Positions 53,550-63,104 of a stretch of DNA of 64,000 bases are shown here, one piece after another. The number at the start of each line of letters is the position of its first letter. The stretch's first letter is position 1. The DNA is taken from assembly GCF_016887965.1 (NCBI RefSeq), contig NZ_JAFDVD010000008.1:186001-250000 (forward strand). Reading direction: 5' to 3'. A program made the position numbers and the translations under genes. Source of the stretch: Phycicoccus sonneratiae. Lineage in GTDB: Bacteria; Actinomycetota; Actinomycetes; Actinomycetales; Dermatophilaceae. Below the pieces are notes generated by a model that saw only the letters and a program-made list of their open reading frames with translations, searched no databases and was not told the origin of the DNA.

Positions 53550-54685
53550 GCCGTGGCCTCCTCGGCCGCCCTGGCCTCCGCCTCGTCGGCGGCGACCGTG
53601 AAGGCGTGGGCCGGGTCCCACGAGATCCACACGTCGTCACCGGGGCGCAGGTCGATCGGGTCGACGTCGAGGTTCTGCTCGTAGCAGCTCCAGACCGTGC
53701 CGCTCGGCAGCCGCACGAGGTACTCGGTGGCGACGCCGGTGAAGGAGACGTCGAGGACGGTGCCCTTGACGTCGTCGCCGCCGCCCTCGGGGGCCGAGCG
53801 CAGCACGCGGACCTTCTCGGGCCGGACGCCGAACATCACGGTGCCGTCCTTCGCATTGGCCCGGGCGAGCGGCACCTTGACCTTCGTGCCCTGCACCTCG
53901 GCGACGAGGTTGTCGCCGTCGCGGTCGACGACCTGTCCCACACCGAGGTTGGAGCGGCCGACGAAGTTCGCGACGAACGACGTGAGCGGCAGGTCGTACA
54001 TGTCGGCGGGCCGGCCCATCTGCTCGATCCGCCCGTGGTTCATGACGGCGACCGTGTCGGCCATCGTCATGGCCTCCTCCTGGTCGTGCGTCACGTGGAT
54101 GAACGTGAGCCCGACCTCGGTCTGGATCCGCTTGAGCTCGACCTGCAGCTGGCGCCGCAGCTTGAGGTCGAGGGCGCCGAGGGGTTCGTCGAGGAGGAGC
54201 ACCTCGGGACGGTTGACGAGGGCGCGCGCCAGGGCCACGCGCTGCTGCTGCCCGCCCGAGAGCTGGGCCGGCTTGCGCGACGCGAGGTGGTCGACCTGGA
54301 CCAGCTGGAGGGTCTCGTCGGCGAGGGTCATCGCGTTCCTGTCGCCCCGCCGCTTGGGACCGAACGCGACGTTGTCGCGGATCGTCAGGTGCGGGAAGAG
54401 CGCGTAGCTCTGGAACACGGTGTTGACGGGACGCTCGTACGGACGGCTGCCCGTGAGGTCGGTCTCGCCGATGAAGATGTTTCCCGCGGAGGGCTGTTCG
54501 AGCCCCGCCACCATCCGCAGCGTCGTCGTCTTGCCACAGCCGGACGGGCCGAGCAGTGCGAAGAACGAGCCGCGCGGGACGACGAGGTCGAGGTCGTCGA
54601 CGGCCGTGAAGTCGCCGAAGGACTTGGTGACCGACTCGAGGCGCAGGTCGCCCTTCGCCTCGCGGAAACCGCTGCTGCGTGCCAT
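53546..54685 (-). CDS. potA: Polyamine ABC transporter ATP-binding protein PotA
   Basis: The 379-residue ATPase has Walker [21 protein letters not shown], the Q-loop [13 protein letters not shown], the signature [17 protein letters not shown], Walker [16 protein letters not shown] and the H-loop [15 protein letters not shown]. The C-terminal ~130 residues are a TOBE regulatory domain, as in PotA. It powers the potBC permease. The ATG at 54685 shares its A with the potD stop. The C-terminal end is Glu/Ala-rich. Confidence 0.95.
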   Translation of the reverse strand: MARSSGFREAKGDLRLESVTKSFGDFTAVDDLDLVVPRGSFFALLGPSGCGKTTTLRMVAGLEQPSAGNIFIGETDLTGSRPYERPVNTVFQSYALFPHLTIRDNVAFGPKRRGDRNAMTLADETLQLVQVDHLASRKPAQLSGGQQQRVALARALVNRPEVLLLDEPLGALDLKLRRQLQVELKRIQTEVGLTFIHVTHDQEEAMTMADTVAVMNHGRIEQMGRPADMYDLPLTSFVANFVGRSNLGVGQVVDRDGDNLVAEVQGTKVKVPLARANAKDGTVMFGVRPEKVRVLRSAPEGGGDDVKGTVLDVSFTGVATEYLVRLPSGTVWSCYEQNLDVDPIDLRPGDDVWISWDPAHAFTVAADEAEARAAEEATA

Positions 54686-55926
54686 CAGTTGCCCTGCACC
54701 TTCTGCCAGATGGCGCTGTAGGCCTGGTCGTCCTCGGGAGAGAGCGCCGGGAAGCCCTGGATGTTGTTGTCCTTGATGTAGTCGGCGCTCGGGAAGATGA
54801 ACGGGCTCTGCGCCAGCTCGGGGTCGCTCTTCGCGAGCTCCTCCTGGGCCCCCTGGACCGGGCAGACGTAGTTGACCCACGCCGCGACCTCCGCGGCGAC
54901 CGCCGGGTCGTAGTAGTAGTTCATCAGCGCCATCGCGTTCTTCCGGTGCGTCGACGTGATGGGAACCATCATGTTGTCGCTCCACAGCGTGCCGCCGGAC
55001 TCGGGGATCACGAACTGCCAGTTGTCGTTCCCGGTCTCGGCCCGCAGCACGAAGAGGTCGCCGCTCCAGACGATGCCGGCGAGCGCGTTGCCCGACTTGA
55101 GGTCCTCGAGGTAGCTGTTGCCCTTGATCCGGCGGATGTAGCCCTCGGACATCTTCTGCTCGATGACGGCCACGGCCTTCTCGAACTCGGTGCGCCCCCA
55201 CCCGCCGGTGATGTCGACGCCCTGGCTCTGCATGACGATGGCGACCGTGTCGCGGAACTCGGAGAGGACGACGATGCGGCCCTTGAGCTCGGGGGTCCAC
55301 AGGTCGTCGAGGCTCTTGAGCTCCTTGCCGACCTTCGACTTGTCGTAGCCGATGCCCGCGAAGCCGGACTGCCAGGTGAGCGAGTTGGTGCGGCCCGGGT
55401 CGAAGCTGACGTCCTTGAGGCTGTCGAGGAGGTTGGAGGCGTTGGGCATCCGGATGATCTCGAGCGGCTGGCAGAGCTGCTCGCGGACCACCCGGTTGGC
55501 CATCCAGTCGGTGAAGACGAAGATGTCGGCCCCGACGTCCTGCTTGGCCCGCAGCTGCGGGGCGATCTTGTTGAAGTACGAGTCGTTGTCCTCGATGTCC
55601 TCCGAGTACGTGGCGCGGATGCCGGAGTCCTTGATGAACGCCTCGAGGGTGGGGTACTTCTTCGTGTCCTCGTCGTAGTCGAGGTAGGCCGTCCAGTTCG
55701 ACCACCGCACGACCTTGTCGGTGCCGGAGACGTCGGTGGGCAGCTCGAGCGCCGCGGCGCCGCCGGCGGGCGGGGTCGGGGGCGCGCAGGCGCTCAGGGC
55801 TGCGGCGACTCCGCCGAGGGCGGTGCCCCCGAGGAGCGAGCGGCGGGAGAGCTGGGAGCCGCGGGCCGCGCGCACGAGGCCGCGGACGGCGGGGTCGGCG
55901 GGGGGACGCCGTCGAAAGGGTGCCAT
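54685..55926 (-). CDS. potD: Polyamine-binding lipoprotein PotD
   Basis: The 413-residue extracytoplasmic binding protein has a Tat-type SRRSLLGGTALGGVAAAL signal ending in the lipobox LSAC, so it is exported folded and lipid-anchored. The PotD/PotF family is recognised in VVRWSNWTAYLDYDED, DIFVFTDWMANRVV and AGIVWSGDLFVL. It captures putrescine or spermidine for PotBC. I chose the ATG at 55926; the frame upstream runs into the aldehyde-dehydrogenase gene. It follows that gene by 8 bp and shares its transcript. Confidence 0.92.
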   Translation of the reverse strand: MAPFRRRPPADPAVRGLVRAARGSQLSRRSLLGGTALGGVAAALSACAPPTPPAGGAAALELPTDVSGTDKVVRWSNWTAYLDYDEDTKKYPTLEAFIKDSGIRATYSEDIEDNDSYFNKIAPQLRAKQDVGADIFVFTDWMANRVVREQLCQPLEIIRMPNASNLLDSLKDVSFDPGRTNSLTWQSGFAGIGYDKSKVGKELKSLDDLWTPELKGRIVVLSEFRDTVAIVMQSQGVDITGGWGRTEFEKAVAVIEQKMSEGYIRRIKGNSYLEDLKSGNALAGIVWSGDLFVLRAETGNDNWQFVIPESGGTLWSDNMMVPITSTHRKNAMALMNYYYDPAVAAEVAAWVNYVCPVQGAQEELAKSDPELAQSPFIFPSADYIKDNNIQGFPALSPEDDQAYSAIWQKVQGN

Positions 55927-55934
55927 CTGGGTCC

Positions 55935-57383
55935 TCAGCTCTCGATGTTCGCCATGACGTGCTTGATGCGCGTGTAGTCCTCGAACCCGTACATCGACAG
56001 GTCCTTGCCGTAGCCGGACTTCTTGTAGCCGCCGTGCGGCATCTCGGCGACGAGCGGGATGTGGGTGTTGATCCACACGCACCCGAAGTCGAGGGCCTTG
56101 CTCATCCGCATCGCGCGGCCGAAGTCCTTGGTCCACACCGAGGAGGCGAGGCCGTAGTCGACCCCGTTGGCCCACGCGACCGCCTCGGCCTCGTCGGTGA
56201 AGCGCTGGACGGTGATGACCGGCCCGAAGATCTCGTTCTGCACCGCCTCGTCGTCCTGGCGCAGGCCGGAGAGCACGGTCGGCTCGAGGAAGAACCCGTC
56301 GCCGAGGGCGGCGACCCGGTTGCCGCCGGCCGAGACCGTGGCGTGCGAGGGCAGTCGCTCGATGAACCCCGAGACCCGCTCGAGCTGGTTCGCGTTGTTG
56401 ACCGGCCCGAAGAGCGCGTCCTCGTCGTCGGGCAGACCGACCGGGGCCGAGCCCTTGGCGTACTCGGCGAGCGCGGCGACGAAGTCGTCGTGGATGCCCG
56501 GGGCCGCCAGCACGCGGGTCGCGGCCGTGCAGTCCTGACCCGCGTTGAAGTAGCCGGCGATGGCGATGCCCTCGACCGCGGCCTCGAGGTCGGCGTCGTC
56601 GAACACGACGACCGGGGCCTTGCCGCCGAGCTCGAGGTGCACGCGCTTGACCTGGGGCGCCGCGCTGGCGGCGACCTCGGCCCCGGCCCGGACCGACCCG
56701 GTGATGGCGACGAGCGAGGGGGTGGGGTGCTCGACGACGAGCCGGCCGGTGTCGCGGTCGCCGGTGACGACGTTGAGCGTGCCGGCGGGGAGGAACTCCG
56801 AGGCGATCTCGGCGAGCAGGAGGGTGGACTCGGGGGTGGTGTCGCTCGGCTTGAGGACGACGGCGTTGCCGGCCGCGAGGGCCGGGGCGATCTTCCACAC
56901 CGCCATGAGCAGCGGGTAGTTCCACGGAGTGACCTGACCGACCACGCCGATCGGCTCGCGGCGGACCCACGAGGTGTGGCCCTTCATGTACTCGGCGGAC
57001 GCCCGGCCCTCGAGGACCCGGGCCGCACCGGCGAAGAACCGCAGCTGGTCGACCATCGGCGGGATCTCCTCGCTCGCGGTGAGCGCCTTGATCTTGCCGG
57101 TGTTCTGCGACTCGAGGGCGATGATCTCCTCGGCCCGGGACTCGAGGGCGTCGGCGATCTTGAGGAGCGCCTGCTGGCGCTCGCTCGGCGTCGTGGCGCC
57201 CCACTCGCCGGCGAAGGCCCGGGACGCGGCCGCGTAGGCGGCGTCGACGTCCTCGGCCGTGCTCACCGGGGCCTGGGCGACCACCCGCCCGGTCGACGGG
57301 TCGACGACGTCGGTCGTCGCGTCGGTGCTGGCGTCGACGTGCGCTCCGTCGACGAAGTTGCGCAGGACACGGGGGGTGCTCAT
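55935..57383 (-). CDS. patD: Gamma-aminobutyraldehyde dehydrogenase
   Basis: This 482-residue aldehyde dehydrogenase has the catalytic Cys in [19 protein letters not shown] and the Glu in [14 protein letters not shown]. The GQDCTAATR form and the neighbouring potABCD, aminotransferase and gabD genes fit PatD/Prr, which makes GABA from 4-aminobutanal. Substrate is by context. I chose the ATG at 57383; the further in-frame start at 57578 overlaps the AsnC gene on the other strand. It is the first gene of the minus-strand pot operon and faces the AsnC gene across 176 bp. Confidence 0.9.
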   Translation of the reverse strand: MSTPRVLRNFVDGAHVDASTDATTDVVDPSTGRVVAQAPVSTAEDVDAAYAAASRAFAGEWGATTPSERQQALLKIADALESRAEEIIALESQNTGKIKALTASEEIPPMVDQLRFFAGAARVLEGRASAEYMKGHTSWVRREPIGVVGQVTPWNYPLLMAVWKIAPALAAGNAVVLKPSDTTPESTLLLAEIASEFLPAGTLNVVTGDRDTGRLVVEHPTPSLVAITGSVRAGAEVAASAAPQVKRVHLELGGKAPVVVFDDADLEAAVEGIAIAGYFNAGQDCTAATRVLAAPGIHDDFVAALAEYAKGSAPVGLPDDEDALFGPVNNANQLERVSGFIERLPSHATVSAGGNRVAALGDGFFLEPTVLSGLRQDDEAVQNEIFGPVITVQRFTDEAEAVAWANGVDYGLASSVWTKDFGRAMRMSKALDFGCVWINTHIPLVAEMPHGGYKKSGYGKDLSMYGFEDYTRIKHVMANIES

Positions 57384-57439
57384 CTGGGTGCTCCCGGGAG
57401 TCGGTGGCGTGGCGGCGGGGTCGTGCGGGCACAGTAGTA

Positions 57440-57522
57440 CGCGGAACCGCGAAATCACTAGGGTCCGTCTGGATTCGCAGGGGAAAGTCACCGACAGATG
57501 TCCTCGATGTTGCGGAATCCGC
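57440..57522. promoter_or_regulatory. Candidate AsnC/Lrp operator sites in the divergent patD/asnC spacer
   Basis: Three related sites lie in the spacer. They are CGCGGAACCGCG (57440-57451, full palindrome), a half-site GGATTCGC (57471-57478), and GCGGAATCCGC (57512-57522, palindromic around one base). The shared GCGGAA element fits an Lrp-family regulator reading both the patD-pot and asnC-aminotransferase operons. Binding is inferred. Confidence 0.45.
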
Positions 57523-57559
57523 GCCCGGTTACTTGCGTCGGCCCCCGCCACCGGCCACG

Positions 57560-58051
57560 ATGGGCCCCGTGACTTCACGCCAGCACCGGGACCGGTCGCC
57601 CGAGATCCGTCTCGACGACGTGGCCAAGCGGATCATCGAGCTGCTCCAGGAGGACGGCCGCCAGTCCTACGCCGCCATCGCCAAGGCCGTCGGGCTCTCC
57701 GAGGCCGCGGTGCGCCAGCGGGTGCAGCGGCTGCTCGACGCCGAGGTCATGCAGATCGTCGCCGTCACCGACCCGCTCCAGGTCGGCTTCCGCCGTCAGG
57801 CGATGATCGGCGTGCGCGCGTCCGGCAACCTCATCGACCTCGGCGAGGCGCTCTCGGCGATGCCCGAGGTCGACTACGTCGTCACCACCGCGGGCTCCTT
57901 CGACGTGCTCGTCGAGGTGGTCTGCGAGGACGACGACCACCTCCTCGAGCTGCTGACCCAGCGCATCCGGCCGCTGCCGGGCGTCACGAGCACCGAGACC
58001 TTCGTCTACCTCAAGCTCAACAAGCAGCACTACAACTGGGGCACGCGGTGA
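57560..58051 (+). CDS. Lrp/AsnC-family transcriptional regulator
   Basis: The 163-residue protein has an HTH at about 20-65 ([38 protein letters not shown]) and a RAM/AsnC effector domain with [20 protein letters not shown] and [20 protein letters not shown]. It probably controls the putrescine genes on both sides and may bind an amine or amino acid. I used the ATG at 57560; a GTG at 57569 would give the same domain. Its stop overlaps the aminotransferase start (GTGA). Confidence 0.92.
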   Translation: MGPVTSRQHRDRSPEIRLDDVAKRIIELLQEDGRQSYAAIAKAVGLSEAAVRQRVQRLLDAEVMQIVAVTDPLQVGFRRQAMIGVRASGNLIDLGEALSAMPEVDYVVTTAGSFDVLVEVVCEDDDHLLELLTQRIRPLPGVTSTETFVYLKLNKQHYNWGTR

Positions 58052-59487
58052 GCATCCACCCGAACGACGTCTGGGAGCCGAGCTCGGACCGGCACACGGC
58101 CACCGGGAAGCTGTACTCCGACGCCGCCCGCGACCACCTGTGGATGCACTTCACCCGCCACTCGGTGTTCGAGGAGCGCGGCGACGGCGGCCTCGGCCAC
58201 AGCGTCCCGATCATCACCCGCGGCGAGGGCTGGCGGATCTGGGACGACCGGGGCAACGAGTACATCGACGGCCTCGCGGGCCTGTTCGTCAACAACGTCG
58301 GGCACGGCCGCACCGAGATCGCCGAGGCGATGGCCAAGCAGGCCTCCGAGCTGGCCTTCTTCCCGCTGTGGTCCTACGCCCACCCCCGGGCCATCGAGCT
58401 CGCCGAGCGGCTGGCGCACCACGCCCCCGGCGACCTCAACCGGGTCTTCTTCACGACCGGCGGCGGCGAGGCCGTCGAGACGGCGTGGAAGCTGGCCAAG
58501 CAGTACTTCAAGCTCGTCGGCAAGCCGACGAAGCACAAGGTCATCTCGCGTTCGGTCGCCTACCACGGCACGCCGCAGGGCGCGCTGTCCATCACCGGCA
58601 TCCCCGACGCGAAGCTGCCGTTCGAGCCGCTCGTCCCCGGCGGCCACAAGGTGCCGAACACCAACCTCTACCGTGCGCCCGAGCACCTGCGCGAGGACGA
58701 GAAGGCCTTCGGGCGCTGGGCCGCCGACCGCATCGCCGAGGCCATCGAGTTCGAGGGCCCCGACTCCGTCGCGGCGGTCTTCCTCGAGCCGGTGCAGAAC
58801 TCCGGCGGCTGCTTCCCGCCCCCGCCCGGCTACTTCGACCGGGTCCGCGAGATCTGCGACGAGTACGACGTCCTCCTCGTCTCCGACGAGACGATCTGCG
58901 CGTTCGGCCGGATCGGCTCGATGTTCGCCTGCCAGGACTTCGGCTACCAGCCGGACATCATCACGACGGCCAAGGGCATCACCTCCGGCTACGCGCCGCT
59001 CGGGCTGATGATCGCCAGCGACCGGCTGTTCGAGCCGTTCCGCAGCGGGACGACGTACTTCCCGCACGGGTACACGTGGGGCGGGCACCCGGTGTCGTGC
59101 GCGGCGGCGATGGCCAACCTCGACATCTTCGACCGCGAGGGCCTCAACGACCACGTCAAGCAGAACGCCCCGGTCTTCCGGTCGACCCTCGAGCGCCTGC
59201 TCGACCTGCCGCTCGTCGGCGACGTCCGCGGCGCCGGGTTCTTCTACGGCATCGAGCTCGTCAAGGACAAGGCGACCCGCGAGACCTTCGACGACGACGA
59301 GGCCGAGCGCCTGCTGCGCGGGTTCCTCTCCAAGGCCCTCTTCGACGCGGGCCTGTACTGCCGCGCCGACGACCGCGGCGACCCCGTCGTCCAGCTCGCT
59401 CCCCCGCTGACGATGGGGCCCGCCGAGTTCGACGAGATCGAGCGCCGGCTGCGCGGCGTGCTCACCGAGGCGGAGAACCACCTCTGA
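58048..59487 (+). CDS. Class III aminotransferase (putrescine/omega-amino acid type)
   Basis: The 479-residue PLP enzyme has VFFTTGGGEAVETAWKLAKQYFK for phosphate binding, VSDETICAFGRIGSMF with the Asp for the PLP nitrogen, and ITTAKGITSGYAPLG with the Schiff-base Lys. It would move the amino group of putrescine or beta-alanine to pyruvate or 2-oxoglutarate, giving 4-aminobutanal for PatD. Which amine is used is inferred from the neighbours. The GTG at 58048 overlaps the regulator stop. The oxidoreductase gene follows with a CTGA-type overlap. Confidence 0.9.
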   Translation: MSIHPNDVWEPSSDRHTATGKLYSDAARDHLWMHFTRHSVFEERGDGGLGHSVPIITRGEGWRIWDDRGNEYIDGLAGLFVNNVGHGRTEIAEAMAKQASELAFFPLWSYAHPRAIELAERLAHHAPGDLNRVFFTTGGGEAVETAWKLAKQYFKLVGKPTKHKVISRSVAYHGTPQGALSITGIPDAKLPFEPLVPGGHKVPNTNLYRAPEHLREDEKAFGRWAADRIAEAIEFEGPDSVAAVFLEPVQNSGGCFPPPPGYFDRVREICDEYDVLLVSDETICAFGRIGSMFACQDFGYQPDIITTAKGITSGYAPLGLMIASDRLFEPFRSGTTYFPHGYTWGGHPVSCAAAMANLDIFDREGLNDHVKQNAPVFRSTLERLLDLPLVGDVRGAGFFYGIELVKDKATRETFDDDEAERLLRGFLSKALFDAGLYCRADDRGDPVVQLAPPLTMGPAEFDEIERRLRGVLTEAENHL

Positions 59488-60872
59488 GCGCCGGGCCCGC
59501 CACCGGTACGCCGCCGCTCTGGTGGGACACCCGGGCGGCGGACGCGGTGCTGCCCCCCGACTCCGGGGCCGACCTGCCGCTGCGGGCCGACGTCGTCGTC
59601 GTCGGCGGCGGCTTCACCGGCCTGTGGACGGCCTACTACCTGCTCTGCGCGGAGCCGTCGCTCGACGTGCTCGTCCTCGAGGCGCGCCACGTCGGGTTCG
59701 GCGCCAGCGGGCGCAACGGCGGCTGGGTGTCGGCCCTGTGGCCGGTCGCGCCGGACGCGATCGCCGCGCGGCACGGGCGGGCGGCCGCCCTCGCCCACCT
59801 CGCCGCCCTCCGGGACACCGTCGACGAGGTCGGGCGGGTCGACGCCGCGGAGGACCTCGGCTCGGGGTTCACCAAGGGCGGGACGCTCGTCGTCGCCCGC
59901 ACCCCGGCCCAGGAGGAGCGGGCGCGGGCCGAGGCCGAGCACGGAGCGTCCTGGGGCGACGGCACGGTCTGGCTGGGCCCGGAGGAGGCCCGCGAGCGCC
60001 TGGCCACCGGACCGGTCCGCGGGGCGACGGCCAACCCGCACTGCGCGCGCGTGCAGCCGCGCGACCTCGTCGACGGCCTGGCCGCCGCCGTCCGGCGCCG
60101 CGGTGGCCGGGTCGTCGAGGACACCCCGGTCGGTCGGGCGGGGGACGGTGTCGTCGTCCTCGCGGACGGACGGCGCCTCAGCGCCGGGGCGGTCGTCCTG
60201 GCCACCGAGGGATGGACCCCGCGGCTGCCGGGCCACGAGCGCGCGGTCGTGCCCGTCTACTCGCTCATGGTGGCCACCGACGTGCTGCCCGAGGAGCAGT
60301 GGGAGCGCATCGGCCTCGCGCGGCGCGAGGTCTTCGCCGACCACGGGCACCTCGTCATCTACGGCCAGCGCACCGTCGACGACCGGATCGCGTTCGGGGG
60401 CAGGGGTGCTCCGTACCACTTGGGCTCGACCATCCGCCCGGAGTTCGACCACGAGGAGCGGGTCTTCGCGTCCCTGCGTCGGACCCTCACCGCGCTCGTG
60501 CCGGCCCTCGAGGGGGTCTCCTTCACGCACGCCTGGGGTGGTCCGCTCGGCATCGCCCGCGACTGGCACCCCACCGTCACGTGGGACCCCACGACCCGCA
60601 CCGGCCGGGCGGGCGGCTACGTCGGCGACGGCGTGGCGGCGACCAACCTCGCGGGGCGGACGCTGGCCGACCTCGTGCTCGGCCGGTCCTCCGACCTCGT
60701 CGGGCTGCCGTGGGTCGGGCACCGGTCACCGTCGTGGGAGCCCGAGCCGCTGCGCTGGCTCGGGGTGAACGCCGGTCTGCGGCTGGCCCACGCCGCGGAC
60801 GCCGAGGAGGCCCGCACCGGCCGGCCGAGCCGCCTCGCCGGTCTCCTCGGCCGACTCACCGGCGGCCACTGA
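59484..60872 (+). CDS. FAD-dependent amine oxidoreductase (PuuB/DAO type)
   Basis: The 462-residue protein (CTG start) has an FAD Rossmann motif DVVVVGGGFTGLWTAYYLL and the DAO C-terminal fold with GGYVGDGVAATNLAGRTLADL. It resembles PuuB-like oxidoreductases that act on glutamyl-putrescine or other amines. The start is uncertain. A CTG at 59484 overlaps the stop before it, has GGAG 8 nt upstream and keeps the PLWWDT stretch usual in the family. The nearest normal start, GTG at 59547, has a weak ribosome site and loses this part. Confidence 0.82.
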   Translation: MSAGPATGTPPLWWDTRAADAVLPPDSGADLPLRADVVVVGGGFTGLWTAYYLLCAEPSLDVLVLEARHVGFGASGRNGGWVSALWPVAPDAIAARHGRAAALAHLAALRDTVDEVGRVDAAEDLGSGFTKGGTLVVARTPAQEERARAEAEHGASWGDGTVWLGPEEARERLATGPVRGATANPHCARVQPRDLVDGLAAAVRRRGGRVVEDTPVGRAGDGVVVLADGRRLSAGAVVLATEGWTPRLPGHERAVVPVYSLMVATDVLPEEQWERIGLARREVFADHGHLVIYGQRTVDDRIAFGGRGAPYHLGSTIRPEFDHEERVFASLRRTLTALVPALEGVSFTHAWGGPLGIARDWHPTVTWDPTTRTGRAGGYVGDGVAATNLAGRTLADLVLGRSSDLVGLPWVGHRSPSWEPEPLRWLGVNAGLRLAHAADAEEARTGRPSRLAGLLGRLTGGH

Positions 60873-60903
60873 CCGCGCCGGGCGGCCACCCTCCGCGACG
60901 ACG

Positions 60904-60935
60904 GAGGGACCCCGGCCCTCGGGCCGAGGTCCCTC
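60904..60935. terminator. Bidirectional hairpin terminator
   Basis: Fifteen-base arms (60904-60918 and 60921-60935) with one mismatch enclose a TC loop. It lies between convergent stops at 60872 and 60953, where it would stop transcripts from both sides. No T-run is present. Confidence 0.75.
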
Positions 60936-60952
60936 GTGGCGGTGATCCGGGG

Positions 60953-62404
60953 TCAGGCGACGGCCGGGGTGGCACCGGTCGCGGCCAGCTCCGGCACGTC
61001 GTCGGCCTCGGGCCCGGTCGCGGCGTCCCGGGCCCGCCGCGGCCGCGCGAGGCCGAGCGCGACGAGGAGCGCCAGCGAGGCGAAGGCCGCCGAGGTGAGG
61101 AAGGCCTCCCGTGCGCCCGGCGTGAACGCGTCCGGGACGGCCCCGGCCGCGTAGACCGACACGATGGCGGCCACGCCGACGGCACTGCCCAGCTGCTGGA
61201 ACGTCTGGAGCATCCCGGACGCGGCACCCGCGTCCTGCGGCTCGACGCCCGCGAGGGCCGTCATCGTCACCGGCATGAAGACCAGCCCGGCCGACAGGCC
61301 GTTGACGAGCAGCGCGCCGAACGCCGTGGTCCAGTAGGTGCTCTGCTCTGACACCCCGCTCATCCAGACGAAGCTGACGAGCAGCCCGAGCACGCCGACC
61401 ACCATGAGCGGCGCGGCACCGAAGCGGCCGACGAGGCGCGGCGTCAGCCGCGACATCCCGAAGATGCCGAGGCTGAGCGGGAGGAAGGCCAGCCCCGAGG
61501 CCATCGGGCCGAAGCCGAGGGTGCGCTGCAGGAACTGCACGACGAGGAAGAACATCGACAGCTGGCCCCCGACGACCAGCGCCATGACGGCGAGGCTGCC
61601 GAGGCGACGCCGACTGCGCAGGAGGTGCAGGCGCAGCATCGGCTCGGCGACCCGGGTCTCGACGACGGCGAGCGCGCCGAGCAGGACCAACCCGAGGGCG
61701 GCGGTGCCGAGCGTGCGGTCGGAGGACCAGCCGTAGGTGGGCGTCTCGATGAGCGCGTAGACGAGGGCGACGGCACCGCTCGTGGCGAGCACCGCCCCGA
61801 GGACGTCGAACCGGCCGCGGACCCGCGGGGTCTCCTCGACGAAGCGCGGCGCGAGCAGCAGGACCGCGAGGCCGATGGGGACGTTGATCCACAGGGTCCA
61901 GCGCCACGAGCCGAGGTCGGTGAGCAGGCCGCCGAGCAGCAGCCCGATGGACGCACCGCCCGAGGACACGGCGCCGAAGAGGGCGTAGCCGCGACGGCGA
62001 GCCTCCTCGTCCGGGGCGCTGGTGGTGAGCAGCGCGAGCACGCCGGGGGCGGCGAGCGCCGCGCCGACGCCCTGGGCGGCGCGGGCCGCGACGAGCGCGC
62101 CGGCCGTGGGTGCGAGGCCGCCGACGAAGGAGGCGATTGTGAAGAGGGCCAGGCCCACCTGGAAGGTGCGCAGCCGGCCGAGGACGTCGCCGAGCCGGCC
62201 GCCGAGGAGCAGCAGGCCGCCGAAGGCGAGGGTGTAGCCGTTGAGGACCCACGAGAGGGTCGCCGGGCCGAAGCCCAGGTCCGTGGCGATGCGCGGCAGC
62301 GCCACGTTCACCACGGTCGCGTCGAGCACGAGCATGAGCTGCGCGACGAGGACGATGAGGACCCCGGTCCGCGCCCGTCGCGCGGAGGTCTGGGAGTCAG
62401 GCAA
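60953..62404 (-). CDS. DHA2/EmrB-QacA-type MFS drug exporter
   Basis: The 483-residue transporter has about 14 TM helices. The DHA2 mark VLDATVVNVALPRIATDLG is in TM1. GGRLGDVLGRLRTF is the loop 2-3 motif, and PGVLALLTTSAP and GGASIGLLLGGLL follow. It probably exports drugs or lipophilic ions by proton antiport. The start at 62404 is TTG, with AGGGG 7-8 nt upstream; no ATG or GTG is near. It is divergent from a TetR gene, whose operators cover its likely promoter. Confidence 0.9.
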   Translation of the reverse strand: MPDSQTSARRARTGVLIVLVAQLMLVLDATVVNVALPRIATDLGFGPATLSWVLNGYTLAFGGLLLLGGRLGDVLGRLRTFQVGLALFTIASFVGGLAPTAGALVAARAAQGVGAALAAPGVLALLTTSAPDEEARRRGYALFGAVSSGGASIGLLLGGLLTDLGSWRWTLWINVPIGLAVLLLAPRFVEETPRVRGRFDVLGAVLATSGAVALVYALIETPTYGWSSDRTLGTAALGLVLLGALAVVETRVAEPMLRLHLLRSRRRLGSLAVMALVVGGQLSMFFLVVQFLQRTLGFGPMASGLAFLPLSLGIFGMSRLTPRLVGRFGAAPLMVVGVLGLLVSFVWMSGVSEQSTYWTTAFGALLVNGLSAGLVFMPVTMTALAGVEPQDAGAASGMLQTFQQLGSAVGVAAIVSVYAAGAVPDAFTPGAREAFLTSAAFASLALLVALGLARPRRARDAATGPEADDVPELAATGATPAVA

Positions 62405-62448
62405 AGGAGTGCCCCTGTTCTGGCCCGGGTGGGCCGTCGTACACTAGA

Positions 62449-62496
62449 CGGAGAAGTTCTCCGCTTGGCTTCACCAGCATACGGAGACTGTCTCCG
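62449..62496. promoter_or_regulatory. Paired TetR operators over the exporter promoter
   Basis: Two 15-bp palindromes, CGGAGAAGTTCTCCG (62449-62463) and CGGAGACTGTCTCCG (62482-62496), share the half-site CGGAGA and are 33 bp apart centre to centre. A minus-strand promoter, TTGCCA (62505-62500) and TATGCT (62481-62476) with an 18-bp spacer, has the second site inside its spacer. The first site lies just past the expected start point. Confidence 0.8.
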
Positions 62497-62514
62497 CTTT
62501 GGCAAGGAGGAACC

Positions 62515-63087
62515 GTGCGCGCCGATGCGCAGAGGAACCGCGACCGGATCGTGGAGGTCGCCCGCGAGGTGTTCCGGGAGCAGGGCTACGACGCCTCGCT
62601 CGACGAGATCGCCCGCCGGGCCGAGGTGGGACCGGGCACGCTCTACCGGCACTTCCCGCGCCGCGAGAACCTCGTCGATGCGGTGATGCAGGCCTGGGTC
62701 GACCGTGTCGACGCCGCCGCCGACGTGGCGCTGTCCCGCACCGGGCCCCCCCGCGAGCGGCTCCTCGCCTGGTTCGAGGACTACGTCGGGCTCATCACGC
62801 TGCACCGGGGCGGCGCCGTCAAGCTGACCTCCGCGCTCGGCGACGAGACCTCCCCCATCCGCACCAAGTGCCGCGTCCTCACCTCGGCGATGGGGCGGGT
62901 GCTGGACAGCGAGCGACCCGCCCTCCGCGAGGGTGTCGACGACGTCCAGGTCTGCCGGCTCGTCGGCGGCGTCGCCACGGTCGCCGACTCCGGCGGCCTC
63001 GCGGCGGACCAGGTCCGCCCGATGCTCGGGGTGGTCGTCGACGGCGTCCTGGCCCTCGAGCGGGCGGGGGCCGTCCCCACCCCCTGA
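62515..63087 (+). CDS. TetR-family transcriptional repressor
   Basis: The 190-residue protein has the N-terminal HTH at about 10-55 (RIVEVAREVFREQGYDASLDEIARRAEVGPGTLYRHFPRRENLV). The rest is a ligand-binding helical domain, with HRGGAVKLTSALGDETSP and a C-terminal SGGLAADQVRPMLGVVVDGVLALE. The GTG at 62515 has a strong AAGGAGGAACC site. It should repress both itself and the divergent MFS exporter through the paired palindromes between them. The inducer is likely an exported compound; unknown. Confidence 0.92.
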   Translation: MRADAQRNRDRIVEVAREVFREQGYDASLDEIARRAEVGPGTLYRHFPRRENLVDAVMQAWVDRVDAAADVALSRTGPPRERLLAWFEDYVGLITLHRGGAVKLTSALGDETSPIRTKCRVLTSAMGRVLDSERPALREGVDDVQVCRLVGGVATVADSGGLAADQVRPMLGVVVDGVLALERAGAVPTP

Positions 63088-63104
63088 CGGACTAGGTTCG
63101 CGGC

